A DNA stretch of 64,000 bases from Lachnospiraceae bacterium (GCA_021201665.1 JAJQEO010000071.1:1-64000), one strand, 5' to 3'. Numbered from the stretch's first letter, positions 19,903 through 30,319 are shown. Translations and numbers: made by a program. Notes: a model not told the origin generated them from the sequence alone.

Positions 19903-21165
19903 TCACAAATCAATCCCACAGGAAGCCGCCAGTCCCAGGGAATCCTCAATGTGCAGCAGCCGGTTATACTTTGCCGTCCGCTCAGCTCCTCGCGGAGCCC
20001 CGGCCTGGATCTGCGCGGCTCCGGCAGCGACAGCAAGATCCGCGGCAAATGTGTCCTCCGTCTCCCGATGGCAACAGGAAATTACTGTCCTGTAACCATT
20101 TTGCCTGGCAAATTCTGCAAGGGCAAGCATATCCGTCAGCGTACCAGCCTCGTCGGCATTCATTCGAATCGCATTGCCCGCCCCTGAACAGATCCCCCGT
20201 GCAAGCCGTTTCCGATTCGTGTGGAAAAGATCTCCGCCGACCAGCTCTACCCTCCCTCCAAGGCGGTCTGTCAGCATTTTCCAGCCATTCCAGTCATTTC
20301 CGTCCAGGCCATCCTCCAGAACACGAATCGGATATGTCCGGCAAAGCCCCTCAAGATAAGCAATCATCTCTTCCCGGCTTCTGCAGATCCTTCGTCCGCT
20401 CCCGGCGCTTTCTCCCGCAAACACATAACAATCCGAGGATTTCTCATACAGATTCCCGGCCGCCGCGTTCAGCCCCAGCACGACATCCTCCCCGGGCTGT
20501 CCTCCCGCTCTTTGGACAGCCTCCAGCACCAGTGAAAATGCCTCCTTCGCATCTGTCAGCTCCGGCAAAAATCCTCCCATCTCACCGGTCGCAACTGAAA
20601 GCTTTCTCTCCAGCAGGATGTTTTCCATCTCCTGATAAACCCTCACGCACGTCCTCAGTCCCTGTCCATAGCAGCGCATCCGCACAGGCATGATCAGAAT
20701 CTCCTGAAAATCCATAGTGTCCGCAGCAGAGGGATCCCCACTTAAAATACTCATCATCGGGGCCGGCAAAGTACACGCGCCCATCCCGCCGAGATAGCGG
20801 TAAAGCGGCTGACCCAGAGTCTTCGCGGCAGCAGCCGCCAGCGCGAGCGAAACCCCGGGTGCCTCTCCGTGGTGACTGAGAATTCGGTCAAGCACGGCCT
20901 GTTCATATATATTTTCCCCTATCAGCACGCCTGAGAGCACTGTATTCACAAAATGGCAGACATCCGAAACATCCTGTTCCCCACCGCACGTCTTATCATC
21001 CGGACAGGTTTTTGACCCGCACGGTCGACAAAACGCCCTCTGGGGAAGCACGACCCTTCCAATGCTGCCATCTTCCGTCATAACCTCTACTTCCGCCGCA
21101 GGAAGCCCTCTGGAATCCAGAACCTCCCGCGCATATACGTCAGCCACAGGCATATCATTGCACAT
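19903..21165 (-). CDS. catalytically degenerate enolase homologue
   Basis: Clear global enolase similarity (DVYAREVLDSRGLPAAEVEV..LEDGLDGNDWNGWKMLTDRLG..AKYNRLLHIED) with active-site substitutions. Confidence 0.9.
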   Translation of the reverse strand: MCNDMPVADVYAREVLDSRGLPAAEVEVMTEDGSIGRVVLPQRAFCRPCGSKTCPDDKTCGGEQDVSDVCHFVNTVLSGVLIGENIYEQAVLDRILSHHGEAPGVSLALAAAAAKTLGQPLYRYLGGMGACTLPAPMMSILSGDPSAADTMDFQEILIMPVRMRCYGQGLRTCVRVYQEMENILLERKLSVATGEMGGFLPELTDAKEAFSLVLEAVQRAGGQPGEDVVLGLNAAAGNLYEKSSDCYVFAGESAGSGRRICRSREEMIAYLEGLCRTYPIRVLEDGLDGNDWNGWKMLTDRLGGRVELVGGDLFHTNRKRLARGICSGAGNAIRMNADEAGTLTDMLALAEFARQNGYRTVISCCHRETEDTFAADLAVAAGAAQIQAGAPRGAERTAKYNRLLHIEDSLGLAASCGIDL

Positions 21166-21240
21166 ACTATTCCCTCCTTACCTGTGCAGCCTGCGGAAAC
21201 GATCTGCGCCGTTTCCTTTCTATAGACCGTGTATGGGGTC

Positions 21241-21324
21241 CATCCCGCCAGGGCGGGGCGAACCGGTCAACGCCGTCCACGAAATCATTCTGCGTGGGAA
21301 CCCATCCCGCCAGGGCGGGGCGAA
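21241..21324. repeat. two direct copies of catcccgccagggcggggcgaa (62 nt apart)
   Basis: 21241-21262 and 21303-21324; each contains a CCCGCC..GGCGGG hairpin. Confidence 0.93.
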
Positions 21325-21547
21325 TACCCCGCGCTAAATTCAGGATACTCCCGGCGATGACCGGGAACACGGTCCGGCTGTCACTCTCTGGAAATAGTAT
21401 GTCCTGCTCTTTCCCATTTCACTCAGAATCCATCATTCCACTTTTTCCCTCTGCTGCATCCAGCCCTGCACGAACGAACCTTCCGCAAGGCTGAAACGAG
21501 AGAACCCACACAGGAGCAATTGCGTGGACTGTATGGAATTAGAAGCT

Positions 21548-23404
21548 TTAATCAAACTGGCTGTTGTAGTCCTCAAATCCATCCTCGAAGCCGTCGTCAA
21601 AGCCTTCCCCGAAGTCTTCCTCAAAGTCATCCTCTGAATCATCGTACGGAAGGGTACCAATTTCGCCTTCCCCATTCTGATTCTCGTTCTCATCAGGAAT
21701 AGCCCCTTCCTGGGAATCCTCCTGGTCCTCTTCCTCAGAATCATCCGCTTCAGAAGAGGAGCCTGCCTGAAGCGTCACCTCGACGTCGCGCGCCTCGTAG
21801 ACGCCATTATTCGCCGTCTGGACTTCCAGTGTAATGGTCTCGCCCGGCGCGTAATAGCTCATCTTTTCAATCAGCTCTGTCGAGCTTGTAACGCTCTCTC
21901 CCTCAATCCCGGAGATAATGTCGCCGCTCATAATACCCGCCTCGTCCGCGGCGGAGCCTTCAGTGACCTCATATACAAAAGCGCCGGCCGGCATATTATA
22001 GGTCTCAACCGCCTCATCTGAAACCGTCAGAACCGTCGCGCCGATGTAGCCACGCTCCGAATCGCTCAGCTTATCCCTGGTCTCCTTATTAATCAGCTGC
22101 TCCAGAACCGGGATCGCGTCATCAATCGGGATCGCGTAAGCCATCCCCTCCGCGCCGTCTCCGCTCTCCTTAGCCACGCCGATGCCGATCACTTCACCGG
22201 ACGCGTTCAGAAGCGCGCCGCCGCTGCTGCCAAGATTCGCTGCCGCGTCTGTCACAATCACTTCCATAGTGACTCCGTCCACCTCGACCTCACGGTCCAG
22301 AGCGCTGATCACACCCACCGTCACGCTCTGTCCATAGCCCAGTGCATTACTGATCGAGATCGCCGCCTGTCCGATCTTCAGATCCTCCGAGCTGCCAAGC
22401 GTGGCAACACTGAGCTGGTCAAGCACTGAGTCCTCGATATCGGAAAGCTCGACCGCCACCACAGCCAGATCTGCGGAAGAGCTCGTACCCTTGATCTTCG
22501 CGGAGACCGTCAGATCATTCTCATCCTCTGCCTCTACAGTAAAGCTGACCATCACGCTCTCGGCATCGCTCACTACATGGTAGTTCGTCGCGATCAGAAG
22601 CTCCGAATCACTCTTCGCAATAATAATACCGGTGGCTGCCGTCTCCACCTCTTCCGTGACCTCTTCGTCAGAATAATAATAGAAATAATCAGAATCCTCA
22701 TCCACAGAAACGGTTTCCTCTGATACACAGGTAATCGTCACAATCGAAGACATACACTGCTCAACGATCGCCGAAACATCCGTTGTCACGATCCCACTGA
22801 CCGTCGTGTCATCTTCGGAGGCGGTGCTCAGCTGAATGTCCTCAGAATCTTCAGCATCCTCAGCGGCATTCTCTGCCGCTTCTTCGGCGTTCTCCGCTGC
22901 CTCTTCTTCGGTATGATCCTCTTCGGCTTCTGCATCCGAAGAGGAAGCAGTCTCCGCTTCTGCATCTGAATCACCTGCATCCGCTGATGCTTCCACATCG
23001 TCATCGGAGGAGGCCGAGCCGCCTCTGTTCAGCGTCACTCGTTCGGATTCCTCAGACTGCGTCTCCTCCGTTTTTGAGGAAGTCTCCGCAGCCGCCTCCG
23101 TGGAGTCCTCGTTCTCATCCATCGACACTTCGTCTGCCTGCGTCTCCCCTGTGCCAGACGCGTCTTCCTCTACCAGAGTTTCCTCAGCACCGGAAGTCTT
23201 TTCAGCCGCCGCGCTCTTCTCCTCGTCCGTCTGGTCATCATCGTCTGTCACAATATTCAGCGTCACGCGCTGCGTCTCTTCTGTCTCCTGCGCGCTGACC
23301 TCTTTCAATGCACGCAGAACGCCGGATTCTGCACACACGCCTGTCAGCACCGCCAGCGACAGCGCCACTGCGCCGTATTTTTTCCATTTCTTCATAGCAG
23401 CCAA
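21548..23404 (-). CDS. trypsin-like serine protease with PDZ domain (HtrA/DegP family)
   Basis: TATGIIIAKSDSELLIATNYHVV...VTDAAANLGSSGGALLNASGEVIGIG plus PDZ; long acidic low-complexity N- and C-terminal segments. Confidence 0.9.
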   Translation of the reverse strand: MAAMKKWKKYGAVALSLAVLTGVCAESGVLRALKEVSAQETEETQRVTLNIVTDDDDQTDEEKSAAAEKTSGAEETLVEEDASGTGETQADEVSMDENEDSTEAAAETSSKTEETQSEESERVTLNRGGSASSDDDVEASADAGDSDAEAETASSSDAEAEEDHTEEEAAENAEEAAENAAEDAEDSEDIQLSTASEDDTTVSGIVTTDVSAIVEQCMSSIVTITCVSEETVSVDEDSDYFYYYSDEEVTEEVETAATGIIIAKSDSELLIATNYHVVSDAESVMVSFTVEAEDENDLTVSAKIKGTSSSADLAVVAVELSDIEDSVLDQLSVATLGSSEDLKIGQAAISISNALGYGQSVTVGVISALDREVEVDGVTMEVIVTDAAANLGSSGGALLNASGEVIGIGVAKESGDGAEGMAYAIPIDDAIPVLEQLINKETRDKLSDSERGYIGATVLTVSDEAVETYNMPAGAFVYEVTEGSAADEAGIMSGDIISGIEGESVTSSTELIEKMSYYAPGETITLEVQTANNGVYEARDVEVTLQAGSSSEADDSEEEDQEDSQEGAIPDENENQNGEGEIGTLPYDDSEDDFEEDFGEGFDDGFEDGFEDYNSQFD

Positions 23405-23559
23405 TCCCCTTTCATCGCTGTACTTGATAAGAGCGCGTCACCTGAAAATCCATCTCTAATTACAGGAACGCGCTCTGTCTGTCGAACACCTTTCCGCATA
23501 TCTTGTTACAAGATACCGCAGGTTTGTGTTTTTCATGTGAAATTAAGGAACCATTTTAA

Positions 23560-25101
23560 TCACTCATGCGTCAGCAGCGATTTGCCCGTCATCTCGGCCG
23601 GCTGCTCCATGCCCATCAGCTCAATCAGTGTCGGGACAATATCCGCCAGGCGTCCTCCCTTGCGCAGGCCGACGCCCTCGCCGCAGTTCACCAGAATAAA
23701 CGGCACCGGGTTCGTCGTATGCGCGGTAAAAGGCGCGCCCGTCTCGTAGTCAATCAGCTGCTCCGCGTTTCCATGGTCCGCGCAGATAAACAGCTTGCCG
23801 TCCATGGATTTCACTGCCTCGACCACCTTGCCCACGCACTCGTCTACGGTCTCAATCGCCTTGATCGCGGCGGAAAGCACGCCGGTGTGGCCGACCATGT
23901 CCGGATTCGCGAAATTGGTAATCACTACATCGTATTTGCCGGAGGTCACCGCGCCAACCACCTTCTCGCAGACCTCAGGCGCACTCATCTCAGGCTGCAG
24001 GTCGTAGGTCGCTACCTTCGGGGATTTCACCAGAATACGGTCCTCTCCCGGGTTCGGTGCCTCAACGCCTCCGTTGAAGAAGAAGGTCACATGCGCATAT
24101 TTTTCGGTCTCCGCAATCCTGGCCTGCGTCATATTGTGCGCCGCCAGATATTCACCAAAGGTATTCGTCACAGAAATCTTCGGGAAGGCCACGGTCTTGT
24201 TCGGGATCGTTACATCGTATTCGGCAAAGCATACATAGGTCACGGAAACCCGCGGTCCGCGGTCGAATCCGTCAAACTCATCACAGCAGAAGGTGCGGCT
24301 CAGCTCTCTTGCCCGGTCCGGACGGAAGTTGAAGAAAATCACCGAATCCCCGTCCTTTACCGTCGTCACCGGAGCGCCGTCCTTCATCACCACCGTCGGC
24401 AGGACAAACTCATCCGTCACACCCTTTTCATAAGACTGCGCCACAGCCTCGACTCCGGAGGAAGCCGTCTCGCCCTCGCCGTAAACCAGAGCGCGGTATG
24501 CCTTCTCCACGCGGTCCCAGCGGTTGTCACGGTCCATCGCGTAATACCGGCCGGATACCACGCCGACCTCGCCTACGCCAATCTCCTGCATTTTATCCGT
24601 CAGCTCCTGCACATAATCCTTGCCGGAGGTCGGCGGTGTATCACGCCCGTCCAGGAAGCAGTGCACATATACCTTCTTCAGGCCATAATTTTTCGCCATC
24701 TGCAGCAGCGCATACACATGCGTATTGTGGCTGTGCACGCCGCCGTCGGAGAGCAGTCCCCACATATGGAGGCTGGAATCGTTATTCTTCGCGTTCTCCA
24801 TCGCGCGCTTCAGCTCAGGATTTTCAAAAAAGTCGCCGTCCTCGATCTCTTTCGTAATCCTCGTCAGATCCTGGTAAACCACGCGGCCCGCACCCATATT
24901 CATGTGGCCGACCTCGGAGTTGCCCATCTGCCCGTCCGGCAGTCCCACAGAGAGACCGCTCGCCGCGCCCTGTACAAACGGGCAGGTCGCCATCAAATCA
25001 TCCATCACCGGCGTCGCCGCCTGCGCGATCGCGTTGCCCTCCGTCTTCTCATTCAATCCATATCCGTCCAGGATCATTAATACTGTTGGTTTTTTCATCA
25101 T
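23560..25101 (-). CDS. gpmI: 2,3-bisphosphoglycerate-independent phosphoglycerate mutase
   Basis: KPTVLMILDGYGLNEKTEGNAI...GNSEVGHMNMGAGRVVYQDLTRI; complete. Confidence 0.98.
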   Translation of the reverse strand: MMKKPTVLMILDGYGLNEKTEGNAIAQAATPVMDDLMATCPFVQGAASGLSVGLPDGQMGNSEVGHMNMGAGRVVYQDLTRITKEIEDGDFFENPELKRAMENAKNNDSSLHMWGLLSDGGVHSHNTHVYALLQMAKNYGLKKVYVHCFLDGRDTPPTSGKDYVQELTDKMQEIGVGEVGVVSGRYYAMDRDNRWDRVEKAYRALVYGEGETASSGVEAVAQSYEKGVTDEFVLPTVVMKDGAPVTTVKDGDSVIFFNFRPDRARELSRTFCCDEFDGFDRGPRVSVTYVCFAEYDVTIPNKTVAFPKISVTNTFGEYLAAHNMTQARIAETEKYAHVTFFFNGGVEAPNPGEDRILVKSPKVATYDLQPEMSAPEVCEKVVGAVTSGKYDVVITNFANPDMVGHTGVLSAAIKAIETVDECVGKVVEAVKSMDGKLFICADHGNAEQLIDYETGAPFTAHTTNPVPFILVNCGEGVGLRKGGRLADIVPTLIELMGMEQPAEMTGKSLLTHE

Positions 25102-25345
25102 CCTTCTCCTCGCTTTTTTGATCTTTTTTACGATCTCGTTTTATCGATCTCTTATCTTTGATCTCTTTTGATTTGCTTCGGTTTCCCTTTTTGAGCCTTT
25201 GGTCTTCCCGAGTATAGCACGCGTTTTATGAAAAAGCAAGGCTGTGCTTCTTTAGTCATAAACGATATAAAACCGCATAGGCTTTTTGCATAAAAACAGA
25301 CTGTGCTTCCTTTTCCCAAAACACTGACCGTCAGAAACAGCAGTC

Positions 25346-25897
25346 TCACAAACCCTGACCGCGCAAATCACGCTGTCCCAGGCCGCTTCTGCCCAAAAGC
25401 ACAGCCGCGCAGATCAGGCCTCCGGCCACCAGCGCGTCCATCTTGGAATTGGTGGAAAGTAAGCTGTCCATCCGGAAGCAGTAGCACCAGTATAACACTG
25501 CGGCCAGCATAAACGCCGCGGTCTGACGCAGCGCGGCGGGCAAGCGTCCCTGTGCATGTGCAGCAGTAGCAATCCCGCTGTTCTGCGCATCAGCAGCGGC
25601 CGCCGCTCCTCTCTGTGCACCATCGGCTGCGAGTTTTCCCCTCCATACGTCACCAACGGCAGCTTCTCCCTTCGGTGGATTTTTTACTGCAAACACTTTT
25701 TTCAGCTCTCCGTCTTCGATACCTGCCCCCGGAATCAGCAACCATACCCCCAGCAGCACAAGCATCCCCAGCATAGCAAAGCAGGTCGTCTGCACGGTTC
25801 CGCCAATCAGAACCGGACTTTGCTCCAGCGAGCAGACTACCACCAGAATCGCCAGCACAGCCAGCCAGATTCTATATATAATTTGACTAATCTTCAT
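25346..25897 (-). CDS. hypothetical membrane protein
   Basis: 183 aa with 4 hydrophobic segments and an Ala/Gly-rich central insertion. Confidence 0.45.
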   Translation of the reverse strand: MKISQIIYRIWLAVLAILVVVCSLEQSPVLIGGTVQTTCFAMLGMLVLLGVWLLIPGAGIEDGELKKVFAVKNPPKGEAAVGDVWRGKLAADGAQRGAAAAADAQNSGIATAAHAQGRLPAALRQTAAFMLAAVLYWCYCFRMDSLLSTNSKMDALVAGGLICAAVLLGRSGLGQRDLRGQGL

Positions 25898-26084
25898 GTT
25901 GAAGTCCCTCCTGTACGCATTCCATCGTTTCTATCTGTCCAGAAACCTGCGGCACTGTCTGTACCGCCGCTAAAGCCTGCAGCTGTATGTTCACTGAGAC
26001 ATACACCTATATATCCCCGGCACATCTGTCATGGGCAGCGCAAGCCTCTGCTTACAGCATTACTGGTCCATCATCTGCCGCTCT

Positions 26085-26945
26085 TCACTCACTGTCTTCT
26101 ATGCTTGTCTGCATCCGGGTATCCGATAAAGAAACCGCCGACGGCAGTCCGTTTTTCGCATCCCACATGATCAGCAGTGTGCCTGAGCGCACTGCAATGC
26201 TGCTTTTTTCACCTGTAAACTCGTTGCTCACACCAAGCGCCCTGTCACAAGTCAGGATGGCATCCTCCAGTGAGTATTTCAATCCCCGTTCATATACGCC
26301 CGTGGCACTCGCTCCCATGCAGAAAACTGAAACCATCCCGGAGGCTGTTTCCGGAAAGGACAGCTTTCCATCCGTAACCGCCGTAATCACGCTGTCTTCT
26401 CCGATCAGGTATCCCTCCAGTCCTTCCTTCGACATGCCCGTCAGCAGCTGAATATTCGCGAGTGTATGATCCAGCCGCCCGCCCAATCCTCCATAGAGAA
26501 AAAAGGTCCTGTATCCCTCTTTTTGCGCGTAGGCAACTGCCAGTGCCATATCCGTATCATCCTTAATCGGCGAATGTCTGATCAGATGTTCATGCTCCGG
26601 CACAACCTCCAGAGAATCAAAATCTCCCAGCAGAACATCCGGCTTCCGTCCAAGACTTTGCAGATGCCGGTAACCGCCGTCCGCTGCAATCAGCAGGTTC
26701 TCCGTCCCCGGATCCGCTCCTGCCAGAAACCCGTCAAACTCACCTGCTCCGACAATAAAACACTTTCTTCCCCCGGAAGCCTTTTCCGTCGATGTCATTC
26801 CTTCAAGTGCTTTTCCTGCATCAGTCTTTTTTGCAGATATCCTTTCTGGCAAATCCGCTTCTGCAGCTCTCTGTTCCGTAAATATTTTTTCTGCAATTGT
26901 TTTTTCCGCAGCTGTCTTTTTTGCGGAAGTCTGCCCTACTTTCAA
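26085..26945 (-). CDS. thiN: thiamine diphosphokinase with repetitive N-terminal extension
   Basis: CFIVGAGEFDGF...LIAADGGYRHLQSLGRKPDVLLGDFDSLE...KDDTDMALAVAYA...GGRLDHTLANIQLL. TTG start overlaps upstream stop (TTGA). Confidence 0.87.
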   Translation of the reverse strand: MKVGQTSAKKTAAEKTIAEKIFTEQRAAEADLPERISAKKTDAGKALEGMTSTEKASGGRKCFIVGAGEFDGFLAGADPGTENLLIAADGGYRHLQSLGRKPDVLLGDFDSLEVVPEHEHLIRHSPIKDDTDMALAVAYAQKEGYRTFFLYGGLGGRLDHTLANIQLLTGMSKEGLEGYLIGEDSVITAVTDGKLSFPETASGMVSVFCMGASATGVYERGLKYSLEDAILTCDRALGVSNEFTGEKSSIAVRSGTLLIMWDAKNGLPSAVSLSDTRMQTSIEDSE

Positions 26946-27859
26946 TGAAGCACCTCCCGATTCGTCCCGGTTCCTTCGCCGACCGGCAGACCGTCCGTAT
27001 TTTCTTCAAGGGACAGCACCCCTGTGAGCTCGTCATGAATCTTCCCATTTGTCGCGAGGACTGACTGCGGATGCTCTGGCGAAATCGGTTTCCCCTGATA
27101 ATCTGTCACCTCTCCTCCCGCCTCCCGGACAATCAGCATACCCGCTGCAAAATCCCACGGCTTTAAAAACTGCTCAAAGTAAGCATCCACGCGCCCGCAG
27201 GCAACATACGCCAAATCCATCGCGGCAGAGCCAAGCCGGCGGATATCCTGCGACCTCAAAAACACATTCTTAATCTGAGAAAACACGCGGTCCGCATATT
27301 CATGCGAATAAGGCGTAGTCCCAACCGAAACCAGACTGTCCGAAAGCACCGCCGAATCACTTACATGGATCGGTTTCCCATTCATAGTGGCTCCCTGGCC
27401 CTTCACTGCCAAAAACAGTTCCTCCATCCAGGGATTGTAGATCATCCCCGCCACAACCTCATGCCGTTCGGCAAGTGCCAGCGAAATGCAGCTTTCCGGA
27501 AAATGATGAATCAGGTTCGTCGTCCCGTCCACCGGGTCCAGGATCCAGAGGGGCCGTTCAAAATCAATCTCCCGGTTGTCCTTCTCCTCCCCCATAAACT
27601 GAATCATCGGATATTTTTCGGCAAGCCTCCCGCAAAGCGTTCGCTGTACAGCAAGGTCAACCTCCGTCACAAAATCCGCCCGTCCCTTGGCCGTAATATG
27701 TGCGGCAGCCGCATTGTCGCAAAAAAGACCGGCAGCTTCCTTTACCAGAGCCGCTACCTCTTGAAAATCAATCATCGGTAAAATCGTTTCATGTATATCA
27801 ATTTTCATCAGATTCTCTTCCATTTCCAACATTCTCCAGAGCCGCTTCCTCCTGGTCAC
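26942..27859 (-). CDS. inositol monophosphatase family protein
   Basis: DFVTEVDLAVQ...FMGEEKDN...LWILDPVDGTTNLIHHFP...WDFAAGMLIVREAGG. Confidence 0.88.
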   Translation of the reverse strand: MTRRKRLWRMLEMEENLMKIDIHETILPMIDFQEVAALVKEAAGLFCDNAAAAHITAKGRADFVTEVDLAVQRTLCGRLAEKYPMIQFMGEEKDNREIDFERPLWILDPVDGTTNLIHHFPESCISLALAERHEVVAGMIYNPWMEELFLAVKGQGATMNGKPIHVSDSAVLSDSLVSVGTTPYSHEYADRVFSQIKNVFLRSQDIRRLGSAAMDLAYVACGRVDAYFEQFLKPWDFAAGMLIVREAGGEVTDYQGKPISPEHPQSVLATNGKIHDELTGVLSLEENTDGLPVGEGTGTNREVLH

Positions 27860-27982
27860 TATTCAGTTTGCCAGGGCGTTCCCGGCACCCGGCAAGGGAG
27901 TCAAAGTATTGGATGGGCAAGTCCATAAACCAGGAAAGCTTTCTCACTGGCGTCCACAACGTACTATTAACGCTGACAAGAT

Positions 27983-29734
27983 CTACGCAAAATATCCGTT
28001 TAACGCTTCTACGATTTTTCCTTCCATTTCAGAAGCAGAGTCCCTGCTTTTGGCGCTCACGGAAATATATACCTTCAGCTTCGGCTCCGTCCCGCTGGGT
28101 CTTACCACCACCGAGCAATCCTCTTCCAGCAGGAATTTCAAGACATCCGACTTCGGCAGTCCGTCGAGTCCCCTGCTGTAATCAAGCGTGGTCAGTACCT
28201 TTTTCGGCCCGATCATATCCAGGCCTTCGTGAAATTTTGCCATGATGCCCTGCATCTTCTCAAATCCGGCAGAGCCTTCAAATGTGAAGGAATGCAATGT
28301 ATTCAGGCAGTAGCCGAATTCTGTGTACAGCTCCTTCAGCCTGTCCAGAAGGGAAATCCCCCGCGTCCTGTAATAGGCGAACATTTCGCAGATCATGAAC
28401 GCGCCGTCTACGGCGTCCTTATCCCGGACATAGGAGCCGGTCAGATATCCGTAGCTCTCCTCAAATCCGAAAACATAAGAATCCGCCTTGCCCTGCTTCT
28501 CGAGGAATCCAATCTGCTCGCCGATAAACTTAAAGCCGGTCAGGACATTCACCGTCCTGACGCCATACTTCCTGGCAATCCGCTCCGCCATGTCAATCGT
28601 CACAATCGTCTTGACCATCACCGGATTTTCCGGCATTTTCCCATGCTTTTTCCTCTGACTGCATATATAGTCCAGCAGAAGCATTCCCGTCTCGTTTCCT
28701 GACAGCAGCACATACTCCCCTGCCTCATTCTTCACGGCAATGCCAACCCGGTCACAATCCGGATCCGTAGCAAGCAGCAGATCCGCATTGCACCTTGCCG
28801 CATACTCCATGCCAAGTGTCATCGCTTCCCTGATCTCAGGATTCGGATACGGGCACGTCGGAAAATTTCCATCCGGCTGCTCCTGCTCCGCGACCACCGT
28901 AATATTGCCAAAGCCGCTCTCCTTAAGCGTCCGCAGCACCGGCTTCAATCCCGTGCCGTTCAGCGGAGAATAAACAATGGAAACATCCTTATCAATCTCA
29001 TCCCCAAACAGCACCGACTGCTTCTTCACCTCTTCCACGAAATCCGTATAAATATCATCATCAATATACGAAATCAGCCCATTCGCCATTCCTGCAGGAA
29101 AATCCATCGTCCGCACATCGTCAAAGATGTCCAGCTTCTCAATTTCAGCGAGGATCTCCGCAGCCGCCTCCGTGGTAATCTGGCAGCCATCCGCGCCGTA
29201 AACCTTATATCCATTATACTTAGACGGATTATGCGAAGCCGTCACCATGATGCCCGCAGCACAGGACAGCCTTCTCACGGCATAAGAAAGGCATGGCGTG
29301 GGCATCAATTCCTTATAAATAAAAACCGAAATCCCATTCGCCGCGAACACCCCCGCGGCCACCTGTGAAAAAACGTCCGATTTGATCCGTGAATCAAAGC
29401 TGACCGCAATCTTCCACTGTTCCTTTGGGAAACTCTTTTTCACGTAGTCCGCAAGCCCCTGTGAAGCCTTCGCAACCGTATACACATTCATCCGGTTCGT
29501 ACCAGCGCCAATCACGCCGCGGAGGCCGCCCGTGCCAAAAGCCAGATCGCGGTAAAACGCGTCCTCTATGGAAGCTTCGATGGATGACCCATTGGATGCT
29601 TCAACAGACGCCCCGGTGGACACCCCGGCAGATCCTTCGGCGGGTGCGTTTGACATTGACTGCAGCTCTTTTATAATATCCTCGTCTGCCGTGGCTCTTT
29701 CAAGCCAGCGGATGTATTCTTTCATGATATCCAT
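27983..29734 (-). CDS. phospho-sugar mutase (phosphoglucomutase/phosphomannomutase)
   Basis: FGTGGLRGVIGAGTNRMN, TASHNPSKYNGYKVYG, ATDPDCDRVG, RPSGTEPKLKVY. Confidence 0.94.
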   Translation of the reverse strand: MDIMKEYIRWLERATADEDIIKELQSMSNAPAEGSAGVSTGASVEASNGSSIEASIEDAFYRDLAFGTGGLRGVIGAGTNRMNVYTVAKASQGLADYVKKSFPKEQWKIAVSFDSRIKSDVFSQVAAGVFAANGISVFIYKELMPTPCLSYAVRRLSCAAGIMVTASHNPSKYNGYKVYGADGCQITTEAAAEILAEIEKLDIFDDVRTMDFPAGMANGLISYIDDDIYTDFVEEVKKQSVLFGDEIDKDVSIVYSPLNGTGLKPVLRTLKESGFGNITVVAEQEQPDGNFPTCPYPNPEIREAMTLGMEYAARCNADLLLATDPDCDRVGIAVKNEAGEYVLLSGNETGMLLLDYICSQRKKHGKMPENPVMVKTIVTIDMAERIARKYGVRTVNVLTGFKFIGEQIGFLEKQGKADSYVFGFEESYGYLTGSYVRDKDAVDGAFMICEMFAYYRTRGISLLDRLKELYTEFGYCLNTLHSFTFEGSAGFEKMQGIMAKFHEGLDMIGPKKVLTTLDYSRGLDGLPKSDVLKFLLEEDCSVVVRPSGTEPKLKVYISVSAKSRDSASEMEGKIVEALNGYFA

Positions 29735-30133
29735 GCCAGGTAAATCTCCTTTCTCTCGCCTCTCCTCTCACCAACAGTCTTCCCCGACTATTCCTCTGAC
29801 TGGCAAGAGTAATTTAGTTTTGCGCTTATTATATGCTGCTGTTCATAAGACTTTTGCCGTTTTACTGTAGCATATACTACCATCAATAGCAAGTAAAATA
29901 AAGCATTTTTAACCCATCCGGCTATTAACTTACCGTCAGTTAGCTTTGCCTCCCTCCAACCGTGAATAGTAACATTAACTTCTTTAAAGAAAAGACAATA
30001 TTGTTTTAAAACCAGTCTCTCACATTGTCCCCCTTTAAACATATCTTATAAAGAGCTGCCCAGGCAGCGCCATTGAGCGCGAAATACTTTTCTCATGGGC
30101 AGTTCCAAAATAAACCGGTCAGGAGGTATCGCT

Positions 30134-30273
30134 GTGTATCCATTGCTTGAACTAAACAGCGTAAGCTACGCATATCACGGCAAAAGCGGTGAAACCGAAG
30201 CCTTATCCGATATCTCGTTTCAGGTATTTCCCGGAGAATTTATTGCTGTCGTAGGACCGAGCGGCTGTGGCAA
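30134..30273 (+). pseudogene. 5' fragment of ABC-transporter ATP-binding protein (up to Walker A)
   Basis: GTG 30134 with AGGAGGT RBS: VYPLLELNSVSYAYHGKSGETEALSDISFQVFPGEFIAVVGPSGCG then the element junction. Confidence 0.9.
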
Positions 30274-30319
30274 TGCGATGTGACAGCTGCGGCAACACAA
30301 GGCGCGGCATGTGCATCAT

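Noticed and set aside
23566-25080. 504-aa plus-strand ORF opposite gpmI
   Set aside because: Antisense of a clear gpmI; Arg/His-rich shadow translation without recognisable motifs.
25100-25200. GATCT-rich stretch upstream of gpmI
   Set aside because: Irregular low-complexity sequence without a stable period; not called as a repeat or regulatory element.
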